DNA of 64,000 bases from JBAXTE01 sp037130365 (GCA_037130365.1 JBAXTE010000007.1:61727-125726), one strand, 5' to 3'; numbered from the stretch's first letter, positions 23,976-32,846 are shown. Notes: generated from the sequence alone by a model not told the origin. Numbers and translations: made by a program.

Positions 23976-24995
23976 ATGGATAAAAGTCACAAAATAATTT
24001 TTGCTTTTTTCGTGATATTTACATCAATTGGAATCCATTCTTGCACTAACTTGCTCGCTCCTTCTGCAAATTTAAAAAATTATAATGCTTATTTCACTAG
24101 CGATACAAATTCTGTTATTCCACCAGGAGCAGTTAGAGTTACTTTTTTTGGCACTACATCTTTGTTATTTGATGATGGTGAAACACAAATAATGATAGAT
24201 GGGTTTTTTACCAGACCCTCTTTTTTAAAAGTTGGGGTTTGTAAATTAAAAACAGATACTAACTTAATAAACAGGGTAATTAAAAGTCAAAAGATTAATC
24301 GATTAAAAGGGGTTTTTGCTTCTCATTCTCACTACGACCACGTGATGGATGCTGCATATTTGGCAAAAGTCACCAAAGCTACTCTTTATGGATCTTCATC
24401 AACATTAAACGTGGGTCGGGGTGAAGGTCTATCTGAGAATCAAATGTCGCAATTTAACACTGAAAAAGAGATTAGAATTGGGAAATTTTCAGTTTTTATT
24501 ATTAAAGCAAAACACTCTCCTCAGCCCAAAAAAATTGATTCTGCTGGTCAAGAAATCACACATTCCATTAAGCAACCAGCTAAAATGAAAGAATACAAAG
24601 AGGGTGGCTCATTTGATTTACTTATTAAATACGAAGGGCATTCTATTTTGGTAAAATCGAGTTGCAATTATGTGGAAAAGGCTTTAGATAGTGTAAAAGT
24701 GGATGTTTTTTTTATGGGCATAACTGGTTTGGTAAAAAAGGATAGCAGTTTTCAAAACAATCTATACACACAAACAGTTGAAAAAATTAGCCCAAGCTTG
24801 ATTATTCCAATCCATTGGGATAATTTTTTTAAACCATTAAGCAGGAACTTAAAGGCTTTTCCAAATTTTATGAATAATACCAAAGCAAATTTAGACTACA
24901 TCATTAAAAGAGCAAAAGCGGACAAAATTGAAGTTAAAATCTTACAGTGTTATAAAAGTGTTTTGTTGTTTACAGAAACCAGTAAACAGGAATAA
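23976..24995 (+). CDS. MBL-fold metallo-hydrolase lipoprotein
   Basis: The 339-residue protein has a lipoprotein signal (IIFAFFVIFTSIGIHSC) and a metallo-beta-lactamase fold: VTFFGTTSLLFDDG and IMIDGFF at the start, then ASHSHYDHVMDAAYLAK (the HxHxDH metal motif), and IIPIHWDNFF near the end. It resembles the UlaG/RomA-type branch of the superfamily. The substrate is unknown. It is monocistronic, and a field of REP-like hairpins follows. Confidence 0.85.
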   Translation: MDKSHKIIFAFFVIFTSIGIHSCTNLLAPSANLKNYNAYFTSDTNSVIPPGAVRVTFFGTTSLLFDDGETQIMIDGFFTRPSFLKVGVCKLKTDTNLINRVIKSQKINRLKGVFASHSHYDHVMDAAYLAKVTKATLYGSSSTLNVGRGEGLSENQMSQFNTEKEIRIGKFSVFIIKAKHSPQPKKIDSAGQEITHSIKQPAKMKEYKEGGSFDLLIKYEGHSILVKSSCNYVEKALDSVKVDVFFMGITGLVKKDSSFQNNLYTQTVEKISPSLIIPIHWDNFFKPLSRNLKAFPNFMNNTKANLDYIIKRAKADKIEVKILQCYKSVLLFTETSKQE

Positions 24996-25465
24996 GTCAT
25001 CAATCAGGCTCTAACAGGGCTGAATCTTCTTTTTTTGAAAAGACTTTTTGTTTGAGTATTGTTCAACCCCATTCGGGGCTGAGTTTTATTATTGCTTAAT
25101 AACCGCCAGTTTTACTGGCGGTTATTAATATTACGCGCCGTCAGCGCTAAAGTCTTTAATATAACTACTGCAAAATGAGTGTTTTAACACTGTGAAAACT
25201 ATAAAACAGTCACGAAGTTGAATAACAGGAAGCAACTCACAGGGCAGATATAAAAAAGCAACCTCAGCCACGAAGTGGTTGAATGTGAATAACCATGAGT
25301 GCAACTCATGGTATAAATGTAAAAAGAACACCGCAGCCCCGAACGGGGTTGAACCTCTTATTTTGCAAGATTTTCCAAAACAGATCTTGTGTTTGAGCAT
25401 TATTCAACCCCATTCGGGGCTGAGTATATTCATATTACCCATCTTCGGCGCTAACTCTAGTTGTC
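24996..25465. repeat. REP-like hairpin cluster
   Basis: Four copies of a ~20-nt palindromic unit alternate in orientation: TTCAACCCC-ATT-CGGGGCTGAG at 25062-25083 and 25404-25424, its reverse complement CAGCCCCGAACGGGGTTGAA at 25334-25353, and CAGCCACGAAGTGGTTGAA at 25265-25283. A degenerate fifth copy lies near 25208. Two other perfect hairpins are present: a 13-bp stem at 25097-25127 and a 9-bp stem ACCATGAGT/ACTCATGGT at 25292-25312. The outer copies share longer flanks (TTTGAG-AT-TTCAAC). No gene lies in the region. Confidence 0.75.
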
Positions 25466-25618
25466 TGCCCTGAGAATAAATCTAAGTAATTGCAATGAAA
25501 ATCAATTGATTAGTAATAACATTTAAATATTTATCTGCCGACTCAGTTAAAGGAATCGGAATTATTAAAAATATATCGGACAAAAATTAAAAAGAATGTT
25601 TTTTATCTGAATATTTCT

Positions 25619-25626
25619 TAACTTTG
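25619..25626 (+). promoter_or_regulatory. -7 element of the MerR-family gene
   Basis: TAACTTTG, 73 bases before the start codon. Bases 25466-25618 hold nothing I can name. Confidence 0.5.
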
Positions 25627-25698
25627 TGAATAAACTAAGTTGAAAAACTGCTATTTCGTTTGAGAATTATCATTTTGTGATTAATTAGTAAAAATAAC

Positions 25699-26040
25699 AT
25701 GCCATATAAAGAAAGAACCATCGAAAAGCTCTACTACACCATTGGAGAAGTGGCGCAGATGTTTGACGTAAACACTTCGTTGATTCGATTTTGGGAAAAA
25801 GAGTTTGATGCAATTAAGCCCACAAAAAACAAAAAAGGAAATCGTCTTTTTACAAAACAAGATGTTGATAATTTTCATAAAATATATCATCTTGTTAAGG
25901 AAAAAGGATACACTTTGGCTGGTGCAAAAGAAAAATTATCGGTAAAGGAAGATGAAACAAATAATGAAATGGATGTTATTTTTCGACTTAAAAAAGTGAA
26001 AGCGTTTTTGTTGGATATAAAAGAAACCCTTGGGGAATAA
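25699..26040 (+). CDS. MerR-family transcriptional regulator
   Basis: The 113-residue protein has an N-terminal MerR winged helix-turn-helix (YYTIGEVAQMFDVNTSLIRFWEKEF, then KKGNRLFTKQDVDNFHKIYHLVKEKGYTLAGAK) and a short C-terminal helix for dimerisation. There is no cysteine set for metal sensing and no effector domain, so it belongs to the small MerR type widespread in Bacteroidota, of unknown target. It is monocistronic and followed by a dispersed repeat. Confidence 0.85.
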   Translation: MPYKERTIEKLYYTIGEVAQMFDVNTSLIRFWEKEFDAIKPTKNKKGNRLFTKQDVDNFHKIYHLVKEKGYTLAGAKEKLSVKEDETNNEMDVIFRLKKVKAFLLDIKETLGE

Positions 26041-26195
26041 TTAGTGCTTGCAAGAAAACGCCAACTTTTTCGTTATTCGAGCAACGAATTCAGTTCATTT
26101 ACACCAGTAAACTCGCTAAATTCGTTGCTGCGAAAGCCTTAAATTTGACGTTTTCTTATCAATCACTGAGTTTTCTTGCAATTACTAGTTAGGTT
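26041..26195. repeat. Dispersed palindromic repeat, family 2, copy A
   Basis: The ends are related in inverted orientation: CTTGCAAGAAAACGCCAA near the left and GACGTTTTCTTATCAATCAC plus CTTGCAATTAC at the right. The interior (TTTACACCAGTAAAC, then AAATTCGTTGCTGCGAAAGCC) recurs at 31522-31745. It directly follows the MerR gene and could end its transcript. Confidence 0.65.
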
Positions 26196-26246
26196 AACGT
26201 TTTAAACATTCCTTTTTATGGTTCTAATTGCAAAAACCCAGTATTT

Positions 26247-26639
26247 TTATACTCCTTTTACAATATTCCAAACCCAATTTATCAAAACCAAAATCACAAT
26301 TACTGCCAGTAAAAAAGGGTGAATTTTTTTGGTGACCAATCGATTAAAGTCGGTTTTGTTTAATAATAAATCCCTAACAATCAATATTATAGCCGAAATT
26401 GCCATTATGTTAATGATTAATCCAACAGGATTTAAAAGAATGCTTTCAATAAAATGACCCTTAAAAAGCAAAATCGTACTTCGTGTAGCCCCACATCCTG
26501 GACAAGGATATCCCGTGAGATTTTTAAATAAGCAAATTGATTTTGTGCTTTGCGATTGAAAATAAGCACTAATTCCAACAAAAAAATAACCGCTTACTAT
26601 TGCAAGCAACAATAAGCGGTTTTGTTTTTTTAAGTTCAT
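26247..26639 (-). CDS. DUF2752 membrane protein
   Basis: The 130-residue protein has three predicted membrane helices (about 8-27, 61-85, 105-124) and the family signature LTGYPCPGCGATRSTILLFKGHF near residues 40-62. DUF2752 proteins are small membrane proteins of unknown function. The gene lies six bases after the TM2-domain gene, an arrangement seen often in Bacteroidota, so the two probably act together. A hydrophobic protein with a CPGCG motif could bind a metal, but nothing shows this. Confidence 0.8.
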   Translation of the reverse strand: MNLKKQNRLLLLAIVSGYFFVGISAYFQSQSTKSICLFKNLTGYPCPGCGATRSTILLFKGHFIESILLNPVGLIINIMAISAIILIVRDLLLNKTDFNRLVTKKIHPFLLAVIVILVLINWVWNIVKGV

Positions 26640-26645
26640 TGCTAA

Positions 26646-26984
26646 TTACATAGCCATTTGCATAAACTTCTGATAGTTATTTAATCGAGTCCGATCCATA
26701 ACAGTAAACCAGTCTACAATAGTCCAAATACCACAACCACCACCAGTTAATAATTTTGCAACACCTAAGCCAGTATCACCTAACATAAAGCGATCTACAC
26801 CTAAACTTCCAGCGAGTAAAGAAATAATCAACAAAGTTGTTGGGTCTTTAAGTTGAATACTTTGAAGAATCAAAAATTTGTTGTCGTCCATTTGTTCTAA
26901 TTTTTGACGAATTTCAGCTATTTTTTCTGCAGGGAATTTTTGTGCTGATGTTGCAATAAACATCTCAATTTTGTTACTGTCCAT
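26646..26984 (-). CDS. TM2-domain membrane protein
   Basis: The 112-residue product has a soluble helical N-terminus (about 1-45) and a TM2 domain of two short helices joined by the conserved turn (ISLLAGSLGVDRFMLGDTGLGVAKLLTGGGCGIWTIVDW). I chose the ATG at 26984 (MDSNKIEMF) because the longer frame adds a lysine-rich leader unlike the family. It precedes the DUF2752 gene in a likely two-gene operon. The function of the family is unknown. Confidence 0.82.
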   Translation of the reverse strand: MDSNKIEMFIATSAQKFPAEKIAEIRQKLEQMDDNKFLILQSIQLKDPTTLLIISLLAGSLGVDRFMLGDTGLGVAKLLTGGGCGIWTIVDWFTVMDRTRLNNYQKFMQMAM

Positions 26985-27028
26985 TTTCTTTTTTTTTATG
27001 ATTAAACCGGTGCAAGATAACAATAAAT

Positions 27029-27730
27029 TTATTCTAACACAAGACCTTTAACTTTTTTTTCATTAATTCCTTCAACAACCAAAACAATTTCTCCTTTAAC
27101 CGTCTGATTTTGATAAAATTGCAATAAGTCCTCCAATGTTTCTCGTTTATAGGTTTCGTATATTTTTGAAATTTCTCTTACCACACAAGCTCTTCTTTCA
27201 CCTCCAAAAAATTCAATGGATTGCTCGAGTGTTTTCACCAACCGATGAGGTGATTCGTAAAAAACTATGGTATATTCGAGTTGTGAAAGCTCTTTAAAGG
27301 CAGTTTGTCTTCCTTTTTTGTGTGGTAAAAACCCATAAAACAAGAATTTATCGCAAGGCAATCCCGATGCAACAATTGCCGGTATTAACGCTGTAGGCCC
27401 GGGTAAACATTCCACCTCAATTCCCAGACGAATACATTCGCGAATAATCAAAAATCCAGGATCTGAAATACCTGGTGTTCCAGCATCAGAAGTAAGTCCC
27501 ACTAGTTCGCAAGATTCAATTTTTTCGATAAATCGTTGTAATGCCTTGTGCTCATTATTCAAATGATACGCAATTAATGGCTTGCTAATATTGAGATGTC
27601 GCATTAGGTTTCCAGTAGTTCGAGTATCTTCACACATTATTACCTCTACTTCAGAAAGTGCTTTTATTGCACGTAAAGTAATATCTCCTAAATTTCCAAT
27701 TGGTGTAGGAATTACAATTAATTTTGCCAT
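27029..27730 (-). CDS. rsmI: 16S rRNA (cytidine(1402)-2'-O)-methyltransferase
   Basis: The 233-residue protein is a complete RsmI: VIPTPIGNLGDITLRAI at the start, EDTRTTGNLMRHL, LTSDAGTPGISDPGFLIIREC, GPTALIPAIVASGLP, and FYESPHRLVKTL. It methylates C1402 of 16S rRNA using SAM. It starts three bases after the M28 peptidase stop codon, so both are on one transcript. Confidence 0.95.
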   Translation of the reverse strand: MAKLIVIPTPIGNLGDITLRAIKALSEVEVIMCEDTRTTGNLMRHLNISKPLIAYHLNNEHKALQRFIEKIESCELVGLTSDAGTPGISDPGFLIIRECIRLGIEVECLPGPTALIPAIVASGLPCDKFLFYGFLPHKKGRQTAFKELSQLEYTIVFYESPHRLVKTLEQSIEFFGGERRACVVREISKIYETYKRETLEDLLQFYQNQTVKGEIVLVVEGINEKKVKGLVLE

Positions 27731-27733
27731 AAT

Positions 27734-29038
27734 CTATCGATAAGTATTGATAAATGTTGTAAGAAGTTTAAAAATCGGAATATATCCTTTTAAGGTGAGG
27801 TTTGCAGAATTGTCTTCTGGATGATGGTATGGACCTGATTTTCCCGTTCCATAAATAAATACCGCAGGAACTCCTGCTTTGTGAAAGTAATGGTGATCGC
27901 TATTCTCAGATTCACCACGACTATCCACTTTGGGTAAGTACTTATTAATTTTGTTTAAAGTATCTATTTGTTGATATACACTTTTGTTTGCAGTTGCATT
28001 TACCAATGTAATTCCCTCATCGCCAGTGCCTACCATATCGAGGTTGAACAAAAACTTAATTTTGGATAATGGGAACAGTGGATTTTCAACATAATATTTG
28101 GATCCCAATATTCGAACTTCCTCACCAGTAAATGCCATAAATGCGATAGAATAATATGGTTTATTCTCAGGCTTTGAATAATAATTTGCTAAATCAATCA
28201 TAAAAGCGATTCCACTCGCATTATCATTCGCTCCAGGAAAAATGGTTTTATCACCCAAACAACCTAGATGATCGTAATGGCCACTAAACACAATAAAAGT
28301 ATCGGGTTGAGTGGTTCCTTCAATATACGAAATCACGTTTTGGGAAGTATATTTCGCCAAAAATTTATTTTCAATGTTCACCTTAATAGTCTTGGGGTTT
28401 TTAGCCAATTTTGATCTTAAAACACGAATAATAGTACTTTGTAATGGTTCTTTCGACCACATTCCTTGTGCTTCTAATTTGTCATTAGCAATGATTACCC
28501 CTTTTGCACCAAAAATATCTTGATAAGGAACAGCCTGAATAATTTCCATTGCTGTTTTATATGATTTTCTTTTCTGTTTTTTTTTCGAAATTTTGGTTAC
28601 ATCAAGATATACAAATTTGTTTGAAAAATTGTTTACTTCTAACAGCTTCTTTAGCTTACTCAATGATTTGAGTTGCTTAATGGGAATTTCAACAATTTCA
28701 AAAACACCCGTACTGCCCGACGATGAAGCGGTTACTTTATAATCGTAAAAGGGAGTTAGGGTAGAATCGTCAATTTTCACTTCCATATTTTGAGGAAATG
28801 TGTTTACGGCGAATGAAACGGGCTGAAAATAAGAGCTTCCAAATGTTTTTGAATTGGTTTTTTGAAACTCATTAGCAATAAATTTAGCTGCCTTTTTATC
28901 TCCTTCATTCACATATCCTCGTCCGTACATAGATTGTGAGGAAAGCGTATCAACCAATCGACGGACATGCAGTGTGTCTTGAGCAAAACCTCCAAAACTT
29001 AAAACAAATATTACAAAAACAAGCGCTAATCTTTTCAT
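27734..29038 (-). CDS. Secreted M28-family peptidase
   Basis: The 434-residue protein has a signal peptide (LALVFVIFVLSFGGFA) and an M28 zinc-peptidase domain: FSGHYDHLG (first zinc His), PGANDNASGIAFMIDLA (bridging Asp), FTGEEVRILGSKYY (catalytic Glu), LDMVG and SDHHYFHKAGVPAVFIYG. An inserted region before the peptidase core (about 100-210) fits a PA-like domain. No sorting domain is present, so it is probably periplasmic. It would act as an aminopeptidase on imported or secreted peptides. Confidence 0.85.
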   Translation of the reverse strand: MKRLALVFVIFVLSFGGFAQDTLHVRRLVDTLSSQSMYGRGYVNEGDKKAAKFIANEFQKTNSKTFGSSYFQPVSFAVNTFPQNMEVKIDDSTLTPFYDYKVTASSSGSTGVFEIVEIPIKQLKSLSKLKKLLEVNNFSNKFVYLDVTKISKKKQKRKSYKTAMEIIQAVPYQDIFGAKGVIIANDKLEAQGMWSKEPLQSTIIRVLRSKLAKNPKTIKVNIENKFLAKYTSQNVISYIEGTTQPDTFIVFSGHYDHLGCLGDKTIFPGANDNASGIAFMIDLANYYSKPENKPYYSIAFMAFTGEEVRILGSKYYVENPLFPLSKIKFLFNLDMVGTGDEGITLVNATANKSVYQQIDTLNKINKYLPKVDSRGESENSDHHYFHKAGVPAVFIYGTGKSGPYHHPEDNSANLTLKGYIPIFKLLTTFINTYR

Positions 29039-29173
29039 ATAGAAGTAATTATGTATTTATTCATGTGGAAAATCAGAATTTCAATATTTAATCATCATTA
29101 AAAAACAAAAATGTAATAATTCTACGTTATGGACTCTATTAAGTTCTTAAAATTCACAATCAATTGTTTAGTA

Positions 29174-29181
29174 CAAAAGTA
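29174..29181 (-). promoter_or_regulatory. -7 element of the M28 peptidase-rsmI operon
   Basis: TACTTTTG on the minus strand, a match to TAnnTTTG, 136 bases before the M28 start. Confidence 0.45.
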
Positions 29182-29232
29182 GATTAAACCACAATAAGAA
29201 ACAAAAATCGGGAGTTTAAAGTCATTTACTTT

Positions 29233-29700
29233 CTATTTCCAATTACGATTTAAATAGACTGAATAATCCTTTTTAATAGGTTCATAATTATCAACAAAAA
29301 GCGGTGATGATATGATAAAATCAGCCGTAGAGCGATTAATTGCCGTAGGAATATTATACAAAGTAGCTATTCTTAAAAGTGCTTTTACATCCACATCATG
29401 CGGTTGAGGTTGCATGGGATCCCAGAGAAAAAAGAGAACGTCAATTTTACCTTCCGCAATCATGGCTCCAAGTTGTTGATCGCCACCCAAAGGACCCGAT
29501 TTTAACTTTATAATCTCAATTTTTGGAATATTTCCCATTTCATGAGCTTTTTCTAGGGTTTCTTCTACTAATTTGCCAGTAGTTCCTGTACAAACAAGAT
29601 GATGCCTAATTAATATTTGACTATTCCATTCTACCCATTCTGCCAAATCAGCCTTCCGATTATCATGAGCAACAAGTGCTATTCTTTTTATTGATTTCAT
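29233..29700 (-). CDS. mgsA: Methylglyoxal synthase
   Basis: The 155-residue protein has the MgsA motifs: RIALVAHDNRKADLAEW, a phosphate-binding CTGTTGKLVEE, the catalytic stretch SGPLGGDQQLGAMI with its Asp pair, FFLWDPMQPQPHDVDVKALLRIA, and IPTAINRSTADFII. It converts dihydroxyacetone phosphate to methylglyoxal, relieving phosphate-limited glycolysis. Length is normal. The DUF421 gene lies directly upstream on the same strand (gap of 37 bases). Confidence 0.95.
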   Translation of the reverse strand: MKSIKRIALVAHDNRKADLAEWVEWNSQILIRHHLVCTGTTGKLVEETLEKAHEMGNIPKIEIIKLKSGPLGGDQQLGAMIAEGKIDVLFFLWDPMQPQPHDVDVKALLRIATLYNIPTAINRSTADFIISSPLFVDNYEPIKKDYSVYLNRNWK

Positions 29701-29737
29701 TTTTTATTGTTTTTTGCCAATCTAATATTTTGAAAAA

Positions 29738-30232
29738 TTATATTTGCTTTACGGTTTTAACAGTTCTTTTTGAATAATTATCTGAGAGTATACTTATTTT
29801 TCCATCCACTTCTAATATTGCCAAGTTAACTTCTCTAATGCTTTTAACACCATGCTCGTGGACTGCTTCAAGTAATTCATCGGTGGTAATTCTCATTTTG
29901 CGCAGGTTCTTATCTTTAACTTTTCCTTCTGAAACCAGAATTACTGGTTCTCCTTCTAACATTTTTGTAAGTCCTTTTGATCGATAAAGCAGGTACTTAA
30001 AAGCGGTGTTTATTATGAACAAGGTTAAAGCCGCAATAATTCCTCCTTGTAAAGAAGTGTCGGAACCCACCATCGCATTTTGGACGGAATTGCTAATAAG
30101 TAGTACGAAAACAAGATCAATTACAGACAGTTGTGCAAGTTCTTTTTTTCCAAATATACGAATTGCTAATGTTATAAAAATATAAACAACTGTTGAACTA
30201 ATGATTACATGCAAGTATGGATTTTCAAACAT
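29738..30232 (-). CDS. DUF421/YetF-like membrane protein
   Basis: The 164-residue protein has an N-terminal membrane part of three helices (about 8-25, 36-52, 62-83) and a cytoplasmic alpha-beta domain with GEPVILVSEGKVKDKNLRKMRIT, DELLEAVHEHGVKSIREVNLAILEVDGKISIL. This is the YetF/DUF421 pattern, linked in Bacillus to spore or envelope proteins but of unknown function here. Length is shorter than Bacillus YetF (about 230) but normal for the compact Bacteroidota form. It sits in a minus-strand series between a NUDIX gene and mgsA. Confidence 0.85.
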   Translation of the reverse strand: MFENPYLHVIISSTVVYIFITLAIRIFGKKELAQLSVIDLVFVLLISNSVQNAMVGSDTSLQGGIIAALTLFIINTAFKYLLYRSKGLTKMLEGEPVILVSEGKVKDKNLRKMRITTDELLEAVHEHGVKSIREVNLAILEVDGKISILSDNYSKRTVKTVKQI

Positions 30233-30289
30233 TTTTTTTTGATTTAGATGATTAGTAAAAGAATCCTATTGATTATTATTAATTCTGTT

Positions 30290-30736
30290 CTATAAAACAA
30301 GCTTTTCGTGGTTAAAATAATCTTTGATAAATTCACGAATAATTAGTTCATGATCGAAAGCTAGATTTGGTAAGTTTTTCAACTGAAACCACTGAGCCGA
30401 AGCTGCATCATCGCCAGCAAGAAATGAGATATCTTCCTCAACAGCTCCAAAATAAATCACAGAAACAGTATGTCCTCGAGGATCTCGGTTTGGAGTTCCG
30501 TATGTTTTAAACTGTTTCAAAACAATCTGATCGATGTCTGTTTCTTCTTTAAGTTCGCGGTAAGCAGCTACAGATAAATCTTCTTGTTCGTTTACAAAAC
30601 CTCCTGGTAAAGCCCAGTTTCCTTTAAACGGGTCATGTAAACGCTCAATCAATAATATTTTTGGCGAAATTAATCCTGAAATTACAATAATATCAACCGT
30701 AACTGCGGGACGTGGATATTCATAATGATAACTCAT
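30290..30736 (-). CDS. NUDIX hydrolase
   Basis: The 148-residue protein has a full Nudix box, GGFVNEQEDLSVAAYRELKEETDI (G-x5-E-x7-REUxEE), near residues 44-67. NUDIX enzymes cleave nucleoside diphosphates linked to another moiety. The PRPAVTVDIIVI start and the RDPRGHTVSVIYFG strand are typical of the ADP-ribose pyrophosphatase or NrtR-like branch, but the C-terminal DNA-binding domain of NrtR is absent. It begins one base after the pdxJ stop, so the two are co-transcribed. Confidence 0.88.
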   Translation of the reverse strand: MSYHYEYPRPAVTVDIIVISGLISPKILLIERLHDPFKGNWALPGGFVNEQEDLSVAAYRELKEETDIDQIVLKQFKTYGTPNRDPRGHTVSVIYFGAVEEDISFLAGDDAASAQWFQLKNLPNLAFDHELIIREFIKDYFNHEKLVL

Positions 30737-30737
30737 C

Positions 30738-31454
30738 TTACTTCTGAAGTTCTCTTTTGTACATCATAATTGTGTTTTGTAAACCAAAATAAAGAGCATC
30801 ACACACTAGTGCGTGACCAATGGAAACTTCCAAAAGGCCTGGAATATTATTTTTGAAATAATTCAAATTATCCAAATTTAAGTCATGACCGGCATTAATC
30901 CCTAGCCCAGCATTTAGAGCAACTTTAGCGGTTTCAATATAAGGAGCAATCGCTTCTTCTCTGTTTTTGTGATAATTTTGGGCATACGATTCGGTGTAAA
31001 GTTCTATTCTATCAGTGCCAGTTTTTGCGGCAGAAAAAGCCATTTCTGGGTCGGGATTGATAAAAATTGAAGTCCGAATTCCAGCACCATGAAATTTACA
31101 AATAACATTTGTTAGAAATTTTTCTTGAGAAACAGTATCCCATCCATTACTAGAAGTGAGGGCTTCGGGAGGATCCGGAACCAATGTAACTTGAGCAGGT
31201 TTAACTTCGCAAACAATGCGAATAAACTCTTCGGATGGGTAACCTTCAATATTAAATTCCGTAGTTAATTTTGGCTTTAGTTCAAATAAATCAGAATATT
31301 TTGCATGACGTTGATCTGGACGAGGGTGAACTGTAATTCCTTGAGCGCCAAAGCGTTCACAATCACATGCAACGGTTAGAATATTCGGCATATTTGCACC
31401 TCTCGAATTTCTAATTAATGCAATTTTGTTGATATTTACACTTAATGTTGTCAT
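30738..31454 (-). CDS. pdxJ: Pyridoxine 5'-phosphate synthase
   Basis: The 238-residue TIM-barrel protein shows PdxJ motifs: SVNINKIALIRNSRG at the start, CERFGAQGITVHPRPDQRH, FNIEGYPSEEFI, VTLVPDPPEALTSSNGWD, RTSIFINPDPEM, IELYTESYAQ, and LEVSIGHALVCDALYFGL. PdxJ condenses deoxyxylulose 5-phosphate with aminoacetone phosphate in vitamin B6 synthesis. It is the first gene of a pdxJ-NUDIX operon with a promoter 14 bases upstream. Confidence 0.95.
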   Translation of the reverse strand: MTTLSVNINKIALIRNSRGANMPNILTVACDCERFGAQGITVHPRPDQRHAKYSDLFELKPKLTTEFNIEGYPSEEFIRIVCEVKPAQVTLVPDPPEALTSSNGWDTVSQEKFLTNVICKFHGAGIRTSIFINPDPEMAFSAAKTGTDRIELYTESYAQNYHKNREEAIAPYIETAKVALNAGLGINAGHDLNLDNLNYFKNNIPGLLEVSIGHALVCDALYFGLQNTIMMYKRELQK

Positions 31455-31467
31455 CAGTTTTTATTTG

Positions 31468-31475
31468 CAAAGATA
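31468..31475 (-). promoter_or_regulatory. -7 element of pdxJ
   Basis: TATCTTTG on the minus strand, 14 bases before the start codon, a clear match with a short leader. Confidence 0.55.
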
Positions 31476-31521
31476 AAAGCAATCTTGTTATTATTGGATG
31501 TTTAATTTTATTTTTCTGTTA

Positions 31522-31745
31522 ATTAGTTCTTGCAAGAACCGAGTTTACGAGCTCAGCGAAGCTAAAACGCCAACTTTTTCCCCGCCTGCCGATACATTGA
31601 TATTCAGCATTCAATGGGCGGGCAGGGTTACTCTTGCAACGAATTTAGGTTATTTACACCAGTAAACGCCCTAAATCCGTTGCTACGAAAGCCTTAAATT
31701 TGACGTTTTCTTATCAATCACTGAGTTTTTATAGCAGTTACTAAT
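31522..31745. repeat. Dispersed palindromic repeat, family 2, copy B (with inserts)
   Basis: Shares both ends and the interior of 26041-26195 (CTTGCAAGAA, ACGCCAACTTTTTC, TTTACACCAGTAAACGC, GAAAGCCTTAAATTTGACG, CTTATCAATCACTGAG). It carries two extra blocks: AGCTCAGCGAAGCTAAAA at about 31550 (also at 62556) and a CCCGCC-...-GGCGGG hairpin at about 31578-31626. The gap to 31925 otherwise holds nothing I can name. Confidence 0.65.
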
Positions 31746-31925
31746 TAAATCAACTGAATAATAAACACATATTCTTAAATCCAATTGAAAAAATAAAATC
31801 AATTTTTTTTAAAATCATCTTGAAATTAGTTTTTTTTTGTATTTTTACGCAGGAGTAAACAGAGTACAGATATTTATACTGTAAAAACCATTTGAAAACA
31901 GGTACAACATTAAAAACATAAGCGG

Positions 31926-32777
31926 ATGAAAAACAACATTGTAGTAGGAACTGATTTTTCCGAAAACTCAATTAATGCATTAAAACATGCCACTTCTATT
32001 GCAGATAAAGCAAAATGTGACATTACTTTATTATGGGTGGAAACACCAGGAACCACTCTTGGATTAATGGCTGAAAACATTACAGATTATCGAATAATTG
32101 CAGAAAAAAGGCTGACAGAAATTGCAATTGATCATAAAAACTTAATGCCACAAGGAAACAAAATTATTACAAAAATCAGACAAGGCAGACCCTATATTGA
32201 GCTAGCAAAAGAAGCAAAAGAATGTGATGCTGTCATGGTTGTTGTTGGCTCACATGGTGTTTCTGGGTACGACGAATCGTTTATTGGCAACACTGCTTTT
32301 CGCACAGTAATGTCAGCAAAATGTCCAGTATTAACTATTCAACATTTTGTAAATATTACCCGGGCATTAACAGATATCGTTTTATTAGTTGATTCAACAA
32401 TAAACACGTTGCAAAAAGTTCCTTTTGCTATAAAAATTGCACGGTTATTCTCAGCCAAAATTCATATTTTAGGACTATATACATCTAGCGCTCTTAGCGT
32501 TCAACATTTAGTTGATGCAAATGTTGGAATTGCCGAAAAAGTTATTCGTGAAGCAAATGTAAGATATAGCACCACCGTCAGAGAGTCTTTTAATATGGCA
32601 AACACCACAATTAAATTCACCAAAGATATTGATGCAAATTTAATTGTTATTATGTCGGAACAAGACGATGACTTTGGGGTTTGGCTAGGTAATTCATCTC
32701 GCGAAATGATTAACAAATCAACAATTCCTGTGCTTTGCATTCACCCAAATGATAAAGCCTACGACTTATCTAGATAA
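31926..32777 (+). CDS. Tandem universal stress protein
   Basis: The 283-residue protein has two Usp domains. The first (about 1-145) starts IVVGTDFSENSINALKHA and ends with the ATP-binding-type loop VVGSHGVSGYDESFIGNTAFRTV. The second (about 150-283) is degenerate in that loop (VIMSEQDDDFGVWLGNSS). Tandem Usp proteins act as cytoplasmic stress or nucleotide-sensing modules; target unknown. It is monocistronic with a strong terminator behind it. Confidence 0.9.
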   Translation: MKNNIVVGTDFSENSINALKHATSIADKAKCDITLLWVETPGTTLGLMAENITDYRIIAEKRLTEIAIDHKNLMPQGNKIITKIRQGRPYIELAKEAKECDAVMVVVGSHGVSGYDESFIGNTAFRTVMSAKCPVLTIQHFVNITRALTDIVLLVDSTINTLQKVPFAIKIARLFSAKIHILGLYTSSALSVQHLVDANVGIAEKVIREANVRYSTTVRESFNMANTTIKFTKDIDANLIVIMSEQDDDFGVWLGNSSREMINKSTIPVLCIHPNDKAYDLSR

Positions 32778-32808
32778 TGACTCGATAATTTTTATACTAC
32801 AATAATAT

Positions 32809-32846
32809 AAAGCAAAAAACCTCAACATTTTGAGGTTTTTTGCTTT
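32809..32846 (+). terminator. Rho-independent terminator after the Usp gene
   Basis: AAAGCAAAAAACCTCAA (32809-32825) pairs perfectly with TTGAGGTTTTTTGCTTT (32830-32846) around a four-base loop; the T-run lies in the 3' arm. Confidence 0.8.

Noticed and set aside
24996..25465. CRISPR array
   Set aside because: The units are palindromic, alternate in orientation and vary in spacing (about 50-200 bp); no cas genes are present. The pattern fits REP-like elements.
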